Below are positions 33,301 to 43,229 of a stretch of DNA of 64,000 nt, piece after piece. Below the pieces are notes generated by a model. It was not told the origin of the DNA and searched no databases. It saw nothing but the letters and a program-made list of their open reading frames with translations. Both the position numbers and the translations under genes were made by a program. Origin of the DNA: Cladorhizidae sp. MBARI D1340-BT2 (Eukaryota; Porifera; Demospongiae; Poecilosclerida; Cladorhizidae). Position 1 is the first letter of the stretch. Every line of letters begins with the position of its first letter. The stretch covers positions 27,165,816 to 27,229,815 of the forward strand of contig JAQNBH010000012.1 of NCBI GenBank assembly GCA_028752905.1. The letters run 5' to 3'.

Positions 33301-35136
33301 CCCGTCCTTCTTGGTGCAGATGACCATACGGTGGCACCAAGTGACGGGCGTACCCAGGGGGACCTTCTCCAGCACGCCGAGGCGGACGTCCCGGTCAAGG
33401 CCGGCCTTCACCTCGTCCTGATGAATTGGGATATCAATGGGGTTGTGGCAGGGTTTGGGGATGGCGTTGGGGTCAATGTTGAGGGAGAGGGGGGGTCCTG
33501 ACATCATGGGAAGGGGTTGATGCTCACAGACATTGAACGCACTTGCTGAGTATAAGTCCAGCAAGTGACGTTCAAGCCTGTGACGGTTGGCCTCAGTGCC
33601 AGGGAATGGCAGGGAGGTGGGTCTGACAGGGGGCGGGGCACGGGTGGGGCATGAGCAGGGTCTGGGTTGGTTATGGGAAGGTTTGCTCACCACAGGTGTC
33701 GAGGGGCTGTCCATAGTTCTGGTCTGCAGGTCCGCGACTTCAGGGGGTGGGGGCCGATTCGGGGTCGCCCATGCATCCGTGCCGTCTCTCGAAGGTGGCG
33801 TCTGCTTGCAGAGGGGAAACTCCGTGTGAATCAGTCCCAGATCGATGCAGCTGGCCAGGCTGAGATATAGTTTGGAGGCCAGGTCGCTGAAGTATACCAT
33901 CTGCCGCGTTTCACGGCCTGAGTGGGTGGATATTCTGAGGAGAGCGGCACCCTTGATGGGGAGGGGGTTGCCACTGGCGGAGCTCATGAGGAGCGTGGCC
34001 GGGACCAGGTCGTGGTCAGTAAGGAGCAGTTCCTTCATGAGGGCTGGGCCTGCCAGACAGCTCTGGCACCCCGTGTCAGCTAGGGCTGTGGTGGTGATAT
34101 TGTGCCTATCTACCCTGAGGGTGTGGCCATGGGCCCTGAAATCCTCTCGGTGGGACGAGACTCTCACCTCCATGTTGGGTTGGGGCGGGGAGCGGCGTTG
34201 GGTCCAGGTCATGGTGCTGGAGTCCCACGATTGGTGTGGTAGCGATCCCTCGGTCATGGTTGCCACTGTCTCGGAGATCGCGCTCTCCTGCTCCGCCTGT
34301 CTCGACCAGCACATCTGTGCGTAGTGGTGTTGTCTACCACAGGAGGAGCAAGTGGAGCCAAAGGCGGGGCATTCGAGCCTTCGCACCGCTGTCCGTTCCC
34401 TCTCACCGTGGCCTTGGTGGCCACAGAAGCAACACACTGCCTTCGGGTTGATCTTGGGGCGGGTGGTGTTGCTGGGTTGCCCTCTGTTCTGTTGGGGCAG
34501 GTTCCGGGGGGGGGTGTGGGAGATGGGTGAGCGGCGTTGGGTCCAGGTCTGTGTTGTCCTTGGTGTGACTGGGTTTGGCTGTCTCTGTTGGCGTCGGTAC
34601 GCGCTATTGATAGCATCCCCTTGGTCATGGTCGTCACCCAATGAGTCTGTCGAGGTGGGTGTGGTGATGGTGACCGCGGACCGCTTGCCTGCGGCCCTCA
34701 CCTCGACAAACCTGATTGTCTCCTCGACAGTCATGTTTTGGTTTGTGTCTTTTAGGAGATCTTCCTGAATATCTGCATCTGCCAGGCCGATGCGGAGTTG
34801 ATCGGCAACTCTTTGCTCCCCTTGGCTGTTGACGACTTCACAGCCAGAGCACTTTTGTGTGAACCTGCACACCTCAGATTGGCCTCGGAGGCGGGCAGCG
34901 AACGAGCGAATGGGTTCCCCCCGGTCCTGCACCATGCGGGAGAGGGCGACCCTGGCCACTTTCGGGTTCTCCTCCCGCACTGCAAGGGCCTTGATGGCAG
35001 CGAGGAGGTCTGTCTCCGAAAAATCTTCAATGGGTAAAGGGTCCACCGCATTGCGGGTGACGTCCCTTCTTAGCTTCGGCTCGAGGCACTCGAGCAGCTG
35101 GATGGCTACATCAGTGCCCGTTAGTCTTACTGCCAT
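30337..35136 (-). CDS. gag-pol: Fused Gag-Pol polyprotein of gypsy element
   Basis: 1,599 codons without a stop. A capsid-type region is followed by two Cys/His fingers (residues 235-276; the second fits CX2CX4HX4C). Aspartic protease has ADTGCQS at about 353. RT lies at about 560-800 with FDAWNGYHSVAL and the catalytic box CIDD (714-717), Cys in place of the usual Tyr/Phe. RNase H at about 860-945 has TDWSKDG, VEGEAL and VDHKP. Integrase has an H1128/H1131/C1161/C1164 finger and D1192, D1244, E1280, with 35 residues between D1244 and E1280. The C-terminal 200 residues are Pro-rich. All catalytic residues are in place. Replication is in cytoplasmic particles, with integration in the nucleus. 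The listed Met is probably not the true start: coding continues upstream across a frameshift (see 35196-35345). Confidence 0.93.
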   Translation of the reverse strand: MAVRLTGTDVAIQLLECLEPKLRRDVTRNAVDPLPIEDFSETDLLAAIKALAVREENPKVARVALSRMVQDRGEPIRSFAARLRGQSEVCRFTQKCSGCEVVNSQGEQRVADQLRIGLADADIQEDLLKDTNQNMTVEETIRFVEVRAAGKRSAVTITTPTSTDSLGDDHDQGDAINSAYRRQQRQPNPVTPRTTQTWTQRRSPISHTPPRNLPQQNRGQPSNTTRPKINPKAVCCFCGHQGHGERERTAVRRLECPAFGSTCSSCGRQHHYAQMCWSRQAEQESAISETVATMTEGSLPHQSWDSSTMTWTQRRSPPQPNMEVRVSSHREDFRAHGHTLRVDRHNITTTALADTGCQSCLAGPALMKELLLTDHDLVPATLLMSSASGNPLPIKGAALLRISTHSGRETRQMVYFSDLASKLYLSLASCIDLGLIHTEFPLCKQTPPSRDGTDAWATPNRPPPPEVADLQTRTMDSPSTPVVSKPSHNQPRPCSCPTRAPPPVRPTSLPFPGTEANRHRLERHLLDLYSASAFNVCEHQPLPMMSGPPLSLNIDPNAIPKPCHNPIDIPIHQDEVKAGLDRDVRLGVLEKVPLGTPVTWCHRMVICTKKDGSLRRTINLQPLNQHATRETHHCPSPFHQARAVPGNTKKTIFDAWNGYHSVALKEADRHYTTFITPWGRYRYCSAPQGYIASGDAYTARYDALVANVMSKTKCIDDALLWSDDITGAFHQATEWLHICAVNGITLNPRKFRFAQDRVEFAGFDITPSEVRPAPRFLNSITDFPTPASITDIRAWFGLVNQVAYAFSLTATMLPFRALLKPTSPFLWTPALDHAFQASKSEIVEKIRDGVAIFDRNRPTCLATDWSKDGIGYWLFQKHCQCPSREILCCREGWRVTLVGSRFTHPAESRYAPVEGEALAVADALDKARHFVLGCSDLVVAVDHKPLLKLFGDRCLEDIPNPRLRNIKEKTLRYRFRMVYIPGVKNLTSALSRHPSGTRTPPQLHLPDDVANPSPACPGSPASTLCAITNTTSAHIDESGLSTAVCKAISSIPISWEHLQTATASDATLQDLMFYIEQGTPDNRQMLPAPIRDYFSILPHLSIVDGVVCYGERLIIPTSLRPTCLSTLHAAHQGTSGMTARATSSLYWPGMPADIAATRNRCPACNGNAPSQPAMPSVTPEEPEYPFQHICADYFHHEGSAYLVLVDRYSGWPITKPATNGAAGLATILRETFSTYGIPTTLTSDGGPEFAAHTTRELLTSWGIHHRTSSAYNPHSNNRAETAVKSMKRLISGNTGPGGTLTTKFHKALLVYRNSPNPDTRMSPAECVFGRPIRDALPGLPTRLRQTHASESQLHQRQQARSHRQTLGRARWDEHTHGLSPLRCGDRVFIQNQTGRHPTKWDKTGLVVEVLQYHQYAVRMDGSGRLTTRNRRFLRRQTETQPAQPTHPLSRPLPGTPPIAYPPPIPPTYIPPPIEYPPPTPPPSTPPQIAPPPLPPPQPIPQTKLPPTTPGTPVHPPSTSTKPTGRKPALLATPADGRSYASVAGTGTPPHRPTQTAQKTLALTPAINPPKNPNPAAVLRRSKRGAKPVVRYGQRTISPP

Positions 35137-35345
35137 GGAGTATGCCCTCCATCTGGTGGCAAAGTAGTGCCAGGCTTCAGTGGTGCCCCCGGCCGTTATC
35201 TTGGGCGCTTGACCGGGGTGGGCTTAGCCCGGGTCGCCTGGCTGTGGACCAGCATGTGTCCATTCAGCACGGCCGCAGTCACCACGGGGATCAACTCTGC
35301 TGGTGTCGAGAAGTCGCAGCCGGGGTATGGGCAGTCAACAGCCAT
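35137..35345 (-). pseudogene. N-terminal part of Gag, separated by a frameshift
   Basis: An ATG at 35345-35343 opens a frame that reads CPYPGCDF and then NGHMLVHS, a C2H2-like finger, before a TAA at 35198-35196. Just beyond, a neighbouring frame continues with EAWHYFATRWRAYS directly into the large gag-pol frame. So the natural gag start is likely 35345, and a single-base change near 35199 splits it. N-terminal fingers of this kind are, as I recall, common in this gypsy group. The break may disable Gag or be an assembly error. Confidence 0.7.
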
Positions 35346-35436
35346 TAGGCGGGTGGGCGGTAATTGGAAATATCAAACAACGGTCCCCCTCCTAACTTCT
35401 TCGGGCGGGGCTAGGTACTACCAATCACTATCGAGG

Positions 35437-35450
35437 ATTCGCTATACACA
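35437..35450 (-). other. Self-priming site directly after the 5' LTR
   Basis: In the sense direction TGTGTATAGCGAAT follows the LTR end with no gap. It is perfectly complementary to sense-strand ATTCGCTATACACA inside the same LTR (35534-35521), about 100 nt into the LTR. This is the arrangement of Tf1/sushi-type elements, where the transcript start folds back to prime minus-strand synthesis. No TGG-type tRNA site is adjacent. Confidence 0.7.
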
Positions 35451-35633
35451 TAGTTAAGCTCAGTAAGCTATTCACCTAGCTGATGCAACTGGACGAGTTC
35501 AACAAGTTATCAGTAGGAAATGTGTATAGCGAATGAATGTGTGCTAGTATGCATGCGCGAGGTAAAGGAGTCGTGTGTGAGGTAAAGGGCCGTACGTAGC
35601 AATGTTTATACATGTAAGGGTGGTTATTGTCTA
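35451..35633 (-). repeat. 5' LTR of self-priming-type gypsy element
   Basis: 183 bp, sense start TAGACAATAACCACCC and end GCTTAACTA, followed by target duplication CACTG at 35634-35638. The complement of the priming site lies at 35521-35534, which would put U3 at about 99 nt if the transcript starts there. Confidence 0.93.
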
Positions 35634-35638
35634 CACTG

Positions 35639-35967
35639 GACATCCCCATACTCCTAGGCTGACACTATAATGCCACACATGTCCTTGCAATAGACAGACC
35701 CAAACAAGAACAGCAGCACAGAAAACAAGAACAAAAATTAATGTTAAGCAGAACAGACTAATCAACACCAGTCAACACATAGCAACATAACATTCTAAAC
35801 TAAGAGGCATGACTAATTAACTCTTCCTCCGGTAGTATATTTTTTTATCAGTCTTCTCTGCTAGTCCAATCACACCCCTGGTCATCCACATCACCACATT
35901 ATATCTCTGTCAATCACACCAATCACCATTACACATGGACCAATCAGAGAAGTGCATGACATGCTTA

Positions 35968-36002
<35 letters not shown>

Positions 36003-37270
36003 CATCAGGCAAGCAGCACCTCATTCTTACTGATGAAGATACCTATGTGTCAAAGGTTTTGTAATGAGAATTTATTGATCCCTGTATCAAGTTAGTGCCT
36101 GCTATTATTACAGAGAGAAAGAAAAACAATAAGCTCCCTGGTATGGCCAAGAGCTACACTCTTGCTAGAAATAGTCTCTCCCTGAGGACCTGATGGGTCC
36201 CCAGAGAGAAGGTGCTCCATACAGTGAGTGAGAAAGAGGAAGAGTTTGGTCTTGCTATCATCAATGACAAAAGTCATCTCTTAACATCTCTTACTTCTGA
36301 CATGGAGGGGAAAAGAACATCTCCAGCATCACCACCTACAACACTGACTTACCACATGCACACACTATACTAGTACCAGCACCAAGTACAACTACACATT
36401 AGATAGATAGCTTCATACTCCCTCAGGAAGGATACTTCACACCAGCTGGCCTCCACCACACCCACTAATAGACACACCAATCCAACAACCACAACTAATA
36501 TACACACCAACCCCACTAACCCAACACATACACAACCAATATATAGACCACATACTTTGAGCTTCCATGGCATAACTCAGGAGACCCAGGTTGGAGGATT
36601 GGTACCCTTCGCTTCTTGCCCCAAGCCCCAACCCAAAATGAACAGTGTTTGTATACACACCCAGTGTCTCACCTTAACGACCGCACCACTTATATTAGAC
36701 ATGGGTGAAATATTATCCAAGCTTTTCGTAATTTTTGAAAGCAAATATTATAAATCCAAAAAAATATCTAGCCCTATTGCTACACCCAGTCATGGATTTG
36801 TGAACAGGATCACTGCCTGGAATGTATAATATGGTATGTGATCTGAAAACTAGAACTAGTTAAATATTTTCTCACCATCACTGCCACCACCAGGCTGATC
36901 ACTTGGACATACAGCTCCAACAGTCAAAACAGAATCATTTATTATGCATTAAATAAATGATTAATAATTCATAAAGCTACTACTTCAGTGGCTCAGATCT
37001 TATGGCTCAACTACTCCAGTGTATGAACATCATAAATAATATTATGCTTAGCTAATCCATTTATGCTTCATTGAACAAAATAATTCTCTACACTCAATTT
37101 CTTCTGGTGCATCATTTGTATGCTCTGTAGTTTTCTATTTCTGCATGAGCGAGTAACTAGCAAACTTTCCATTCTGACAGCTGCGATATGAAAGTTGTCA
37201 TGAACTGATGATTAATTTTTTTTGGCCGTTTCAATTGAATGCTTTAGCCTTCAGGGCAAATGAAAACACG
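35639..37270. other. Non-coding stretch with (AT)n microsatellite
   Basis: (TA)n runs from about 35969 to 35999. CTGATGA at 36030 is followed by a degenerate GAAA-like position. CA-rich low-complexity sequence lies at 36440-36550. Frames here are short and unrecognised. Confidence 0.5.
36590..36690 (-). repeat. Possible tRNA-derived SINE fragment
   Basis: On the minus strand GTGCGGTCGTTAAGG resembles an A box of a Leu/Ser-type tRNA gene. GGTACCAATCC about 80 nt further resembles a B box (two mismatches to GGTTCGAATCC). Spacing is long and no cloverleaf is evident. Confidence 0.3.
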
Positions 37271-37274
37271 GACA

Positions 37275-38200
37275 CAATGCAACACATTTATACTCACTGG
37301 CAACATATTTATACTCACTGGCAACACATTTATACTCACTGGAAACACATTTATACTCACAGGCAACACATTTATACTCACCGGCAACACATTTATACTC
37401 ACAGGCAACACATTTATACTCACCGGCAACACATTTATACTCACTGGCAACACATTTATACTCATTGGCAACACATTTATACTCACTGGCAACACATTTA
37501 TACTCACTGGCAACACATTTATACTCACTGGCATCACATTTATACTCACTGGCAACACATTTATACTCACTGGCAACACATTTATACTCACGGCAACACA
37601 TTTATACTCACTGGCAACACATTTATACTCACGGCAACACATTTATACTCACTGGCAACACATTTATACTCACTGGCAACACATTTATACTCACTGGCAA
37701 CACATTTGTACTCTCTGGCAACAAATTTATACTCACTGGCAACACATTTATACTCACTGGCAACACATTTATACTCACTGTCAACACATTTATACTCACT
37801 GGCATCATATTTATACTCACTGGCAACACATTTATACTCACTGGCAACACATTTATACTCACTGGCAACACATTTATACTCATGGGCAACACATTTATAC
37901 TCACTGGCAACACATTTATACTCACGGCAACACATTTATACTCACTGGCAACACATTTATACTCACTGGCAACACATTTATACTCATTGGCAACACATTT
38001 ATACTCACTGGCAACACATTTATACTCACTGTCATCACATTTATACTCACTGGCAACACATTTATACTCACTGGCAACACATTTATACTCACGGCAACAC
38101 ATTTATACTCACTGGCAACACATTTATACTCACTGGCAACACATTTATACTCACTGTCAACACATTTATACTCACTGGCAACACATTTATACTCACTGGA
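37275..38200. repeat. 21-bp satellite, about 44 units
   Basis: Highly regular tandem copies of a 21-bp unit (GGCAACACATTTATACTCAC plus T), with occasional 20-bp units and substitutions. Because 21 is 3 x 7, many frames stay open on both strands and give long artefactual ORFs with 7-residue repeats. No start context, splice signal or homology supports coding. Confidence 0.96.
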
Positions 38201-38342
38201 GACGTGTGTCACATGAAATGCACGTGATTCATGATCTGTCAGACAGTGTAGTTCACACCCTGATGTTTGTGCATCAGTATTGCTGCGCTTATACACTCTA
38301 GCATTCAATCAAGTCATGCATTTACCCACATTAACCCAAACC

Positions 38343-38807
38343 TAAAGGCCGGTTCACAATATACTGCTAGGCCTTCGTATCGGATCGCGTCGCATCACTT
38401 CTAGCTGTTCACAATAACGGAGTCTACGCTTGAACAAACTTGAACTTTCAACCAACTGGAACCCCAACCATTAATTAACAGATGCAAGCACTCATGTCAT
38501 TCGCACATCCAATATAATAGGGAAAGTTATCACTGCTTAGATAAGTCTTTCATCGTCCGTTCAGGTTTGAAATCACCAGCTCTTACTGAAAACTGAAAAT
38601 AAAGCACACCAGAATGACGAAAAACTCAAATAAACGCACACCAGAATGATACAATGACAGGTCACAATGCCGCTCGAATAAAACTCAATTCTATTCAAGT
38701 GGTGCGACATGGTGCGATGTGACACTATTTTGTGTTCACAATATTTTTTTAAACAACGCATTGCGTCAAATCGCTTAAAGCGTTTTGCATATTGTGAATC
38801 AGCGTTA
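38343..38807. mobile_element. MITE with TTCACAATAT inverted repeats
   Basis: The left end TAAAGGCCGGTTCACAATAT is mirrored by the right end ATATTGTGAATCAGCGTTA. TAA/TTA at the borders would fit a PIF/Harbinger-type 3-bp target, but I am unsure of the superfamily. The interior has more inverted segments (TGTTCACAATA near 38407 and 38734) and no transposase. Confidence 0.7.
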
Positions 38808-38810
38808 ACA

Positions 38811-38925
38811 GGCAACACAAGCCAGCACAACCAATAATTTACACTTTCCCACAAGGTAATCTGTGGGGCCTCTCACCTCACACTTACATGGCACTAACAT
38901 GATAGGAGAGTAGATACACTTGTAT
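38811..38925. repeat. Second copy of dispersed repeat (see 22868)
   Basis: GGCAACACAAGCC, ACAACCAATAATTTACACT and GGGGCCTCTCACCTCACAC run parallel to 22868-22965 with substitutions and small gaps. Confidence 0.5.
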
Positions 38926-39983
38926 TTGTATAATCAGAGCCATTACCTTATTTGGTTCAATAACAGCTTGTGAACCTATTTAAGGAAATCGCTAAGATTT
39001 GACATAGCGAACTAGTCAACAGGATTCTGTTCTGTTCCACCTGGTCATCTTCATACTTGATTCAGTTGTAGTTTAACCTATTTTGAACCTTGTTTCTCTA
39101 ATTAATATCTAAGCTATAATCAGAGAACTCGAGACTCTGACAGAGAAAGAATTGCAAAACCCTAAGAGATGGTGACAAGCTTACCGAATGAACCTCGATC
39201 ATTGATTAGACCACTCAGCCAGAGACCACATATTAGTCAAGATTAGCATACGTCTGATCAGACTAGAAGGACTGGACCTCCGTACATGACTAGTAGTAGC
39301 CACTTAGCTTGTTATTTGCTGTTAGGACAATCTGGCTGAGCAAGCAGAGGATTTTGAGTTTTGGAAGGGGGGGGGGGGGGGAACTCCAAAGGTTGGTTTG
39401 GTGTTGATGTGGAGGGGGTTGTATAGCACATAACAACTAGGGGGGGTCTGGGGCATGCTCCCCCAGAATTATTTTAAAAAAAATAGATGCTCTGAGATTG
39501 ATTCCGAGTCATTCTGGGGGTACTAGTAGTCAGTTCTAAAAGGGAAGTCTACACAGCCAGACTCAGTTTTATTTGGGTTGTGAAGGAGGGGGTGGAATTT
39601 CTTACTACTTTGTATGCACTATATTCCTTTATTAATGCGTTTTAATAGAGAATTGTTAAGGAAAAGAAACATTTTTAGGGAGGGGAAAGCTGGTGTTTGT
39701 GGTGGGGGGTAAACTGGTCTTTGTGGAGATCTCAGGGCTTTAACCCCCACCCTTACCCCCCATCCTTGAAACCCTGGTGTGGACTTCCCTGTTTTGGTGT
39801 TTTGGGGGGGTTGGCTGAGATGGGATATACTTGAGTACTATCATGTGGAACTAACAGTTGACACAAAGGTTGTAGAAAGGTAAACTGGTGGTAGAAATAC
39901 TGTCCATGTGATCTATTTATTAAAGGAACACTACTAGACACTTACATCTGAGTGGTATATAAATTGAAGAACAGAGAATAAAA
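38926..39983. other. Non-coding, G-rich, with MITE-like fragments
   Basis: A run of about 16 G begins near 39367. GGGGCATGCTCCCCCAGAA (about 39452) is a compact palindrome-like stretch. GGGAAGTCTACACA at 39543 is mirrored by TGTGGACTTCCCT at 39778, suggesting a MITE of about 250 bp. No gene was seen. Confidence 0.5.
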
Positions 39984-42937
39984 ATGGATATTCGTTTGTA
40001 TTTCAGGAGTGCATCCAAGTCTTCAGTGGTTTCTATCTCTAGTGTTCTGAGGATGGTAATGAGTCTGAGATTGATGTACAGCCCAATCCTCCTAAGAAGC
40101 ATTGCTCAAGTTCTACTTCTAAACCACATTCCAAGTCAAGATGCCAGCCCACAAGAACAAGAGCCACTACCGGATCTCACTCACAACCGCTCAGACAAAG
40201 CTGAACTTATACAGCAGCAGAAGGAAGATTCCACACTAGCTCCTCTTCACTCACTAGGGGACAATAATGACAAAAGCTACGGTTGGGAAGATGGCTTACT
40301 GGTTCACAATGAAACAGACGATTTTGGCACAGATTACACCAGGATTGTGCTTCCCACTCAAAGAAGACAGACTGTACTCAAGTTGGCCCACTCTTCTCTC
40401 ACTGGAGGCCACTTTGGGAGGAAAAAGACTCAAGCTAAGATCAGGCAGCACTTTACATGGCCGGGACTCACCACTGATGTGCAGCAGTTTTGCCAGACAT
40501 GTACATGTCCAGAGTGCCAGAAGGCAGCTCCACACACACATCAACGTGCACCCCTCCATCCTCTTCCCGTTATTGCAACACATTTTGCAAAGATAACGTT
40601 CGACATCGTTGAACCTCTACATGGGACCAAATCAGGATTCAAATACATACTAACAAGTATGTGTTATGCCTCCAAGTACCCATAAGCCATTCCACTTAAA
40701 CGGGTGACAGCGGAAGTCGTGGCAGAGGCCATGCTGGAAGTCTTCTCACGCACAGGATTACCAGAACACATCTTGATGGATCAAGGGTCAGTTTTTGTTA
40801 GTAGAGTGATTAACCATCTTTGTCATTTATTAGGTATCCACCACATCAGGACCTCACCATACCACACTCAATCCGATGGGATGCTTGAGCGGTGGCATGC
40901 CTCGCTCAAGGCAATGTTGAAGAAAGCCTCCCAAGATAAGCAACACTGGGATTGTTATCTTAAATTCTTATTGTTCTCATATAGGAACACTCCTCATACT
41001 GTGACAGGTCATGCTCCGTTTCAGCTTATTTATGGCCGCAATGTATGAGAGGTCCTCTGGAGGTGCTTAAGTCTACCTGGATGACAGAGATACTACTGCG
41101 ACAACTGTCATTGATTGGATCAATGCATTGAAACACAAGATGTCCACAATGGCTGAGATTGTTGGCTCCAAAGAGTTGGTTGCAAAAGAGGCCATGAAAA
41201 GAACTTATGACAGAACAGCACAGCTAAAAGAATTCTCCCTTGGTTCCATGGTCTTGGTGAGAATACCACAGCTCACAGGAAAATTAGATGACAAATGGGA
41301 AGGCCCTTATGAAGTCTTGGAGCAGGTCTGACCACCACTCACTTATAGACTGGCCATTCCGGGTCGAACAAACGTTCCAGAGTCTTGCATGTCAATATAC
41401 TGAAACTGTGGCGGACAGTAGACAACCGAGTGCTTCGCATCTAGTTGCAATTGAGGACAGCCAGGACACTCATCCTCAATACCCAGCTGATCCTCTCCCA
41501 ACCCTGAACAAACACCAGGCAGAGCAGTTAGCTGCATTGCTACAGTCACACAAAGACGTCATAACGGATGCACCTGGACTCACAACTGCAACCATTGACA
41601 CCAATGATGCTTCACCCATTAGGACGGCTCAGTATCATTTGCCTCCCGCATGGAAGGAACAACTCCGGGAAGAGGTCTCCGCTCTTCGAGCAGCTGGTAT
41701 CCTTGAGCCTTCACTGAGTCCGTGGTCGTCCCCTATCTTATGTTCGGAAGAAAGACGGCGGAATCCGACTTTGCATAGATTTCCATCGAATTAACACTAT
41801 CACGGTGCCAGATCCATACCTGATGCCACGCATCGATGAGATCATCGACACACTCGCTGATGCCAAGTTCTTATCCACACTGGACCTGAACAAAGGGTTT
41901 CATCAGGTGCCACTCAGAACACAAGACAAACCCAAAACGGCTTTCTGCACGTCCTGGGGAAAATTTCAGTATACTCGGATGCCCTTTGATCTGCGCAGAG
42001 CACCCGCTACGTTCCAGCGCTTGATGGATCAAGCCCTGGACGACCACTTGGACTATTCTCGTGCGTATCTCGATGACATCGTCTTGTTCAGCACATCTTG
42101 AAACCAACATCTCCATCACCTTACTGCAATCCATGGAAGCTTAAAGGAACTCGACTTGATGGTTAAGGCAGCCAAATGTACATGGGCGGTTGCCTCTTGC
42201 TCATTCCTTGGTCACACTGTTGAAAAGGCAAGATTAGCCTTGGGGAATGCAAGGTGACAGCCATCAGACAGTTCAGGCAACCACAGCCAACATCCGATCT
42301 TTCCATGGCTTGTCGGGCTATTACAGTACCAGAATTCGCACAGAACTCGGTCCAGCTCAGCGCAGCAACCACAAAATCAGACCCGGAGAAGACCCAGTGG
42401 TCACCACAATTGGAACTTGCGTTTGCATATCTAAAAGATGCCTTGTGCAAATTGCCTATGCTTGCCATGCCCACACAGACGGACATGTTCCTGTTACAGA
42501 TGGATGCTTCCATAAGAGGTCTCGGAGCTATACTTACTGTTGTGCGGGACGGAGCTGAGATACCAGCTGCCTTCTATTACCGACGACTACTACCTGCAGA
42601 GACTCACTATTCGGCTACCGAGCTGGAAGTTCTAGCGATTGTTGCAGCAGTGGAGCACTTCAGCTATTACTTAGTGTGTCGCCCTTTCAAAATCCAAACG
42701 GACCACCGTGCCTTGTCCTTTCTCAACACCACCAAACACCTCAATGGAAGGCTGGCAGGATGGGCACTTTGTCTTCAGCACTACTCCTTCACCATCGTAT
42801 ACCGTCCCGGGAAGGACAACGCTAATGCAGATGCGCTCTCCCGTCAGGCATGGAAGGATCAACCTAATGACGGCCTTTGGCCTCTAGAAGGAGAGGAGGA
42901 TGTCAGGACCGGCCCTAACATCCAGGCTCCTTCCTAA
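39984..42937 (+). pseudogene. Ty3/gypsy pol with integrase upstream of RT (Gmr1-like)
   Basis: The domain order along the strand is integrase, RT, RNase H. The integrase finger lies at about 40380-40525 (HSSLTGGHFG; CPECQK). The core lies at 40590-41048 (FDIVEPL; MDQGSVFVS; TQSDGMLERWHASL). The C-terminal region follows at 41128-41331 (GSMVLVRIPQL; DDKWEGPYEVL). RT starts at about 41600 and continues with LSTLDLNKGFHQVPL and catalytic YLDD (about 42067). RNase H ends at 42937 (QMDASIRGLGAIL, TELEVLAIVAAVEHF, then ADALSR). Breaks include TAA at 40683-40685, TGA at 41046-41048 and several frame changes. Integrase-first order is known from Gmr1-type gypsy elements. LTRs were not found. Confidence 0.85.
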
Positions 42938-43229
42938 CTATTAATCACACACAAACTATTCGTGCATATCACACTAAGGTATTATTTGAATTAACCATAG
43001 CATTCATTATTAGTTAACCGCATGCTTATCTTGCATCATCCTTAGTTTTACCATATAATTCTTGTGAGCCAGCGGCTGAGGTATTTTAACCCCTACCCAC
43101 CTGGGCTAGTGCAGTCGGTATAATCTTTATTTTATCCAATAACCTACTTACAGCCTAAACTCTGTGTAATAGATACCATGGGGATTTGAACCTCTCCTTG
43201 GTCGGGTAGATAAGTGCGGCAGAACTCTG
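42938..43229. other. Spacer with a B-box-like site
   Basis: On the minus strand GGTTCAAATCC (43191-43181) matches an RNA polymerase III B box. TAGCTGCC upstream could be a weak A box. The T-stem does not pair, so this is not a tRNA gene, but it may be a SINE piece. Confidence 0.3.

Larger units (their letters stand above)
30135..35633 (-). mobile_element. Young Ty3/gypsy LTR retrotransposon with fused gag-pol and probable self-priming
   Basis: 5,499 bp on the minus strand, with 5-bp target duplications CACTG (30130-30134 and 35634-35638). LTRs of about 184 bp differ at about two places, so insertion is recent. The interior is clearly more GC-rich than the surrounding AT-rich DNA. A single 1,599-codon gag-pol frame fills it. 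The 14 nt directly after the 5' LTR are the exact complement of a segment inside the LTR, and no tRNA-type primer site is visible. LTR ends are TAGACA...AACTA instead of the usual TG...CA. Confidence 0.93.

Noticed and set aside
30595..35167. Plus-strand ORFs of 60-159 codons opposite the gag-pol frame
   Set aside because: Shadow frames caused by high GC content of the 1,599-codon minus-strand gene.
37208..38301. Long ORFs (up to 339 codons) with THWQHIY / GNTFILT repeats
   Set aside because: They are by-products of the 21-bp satellite, open in several frames on both strands with no homology or start context.
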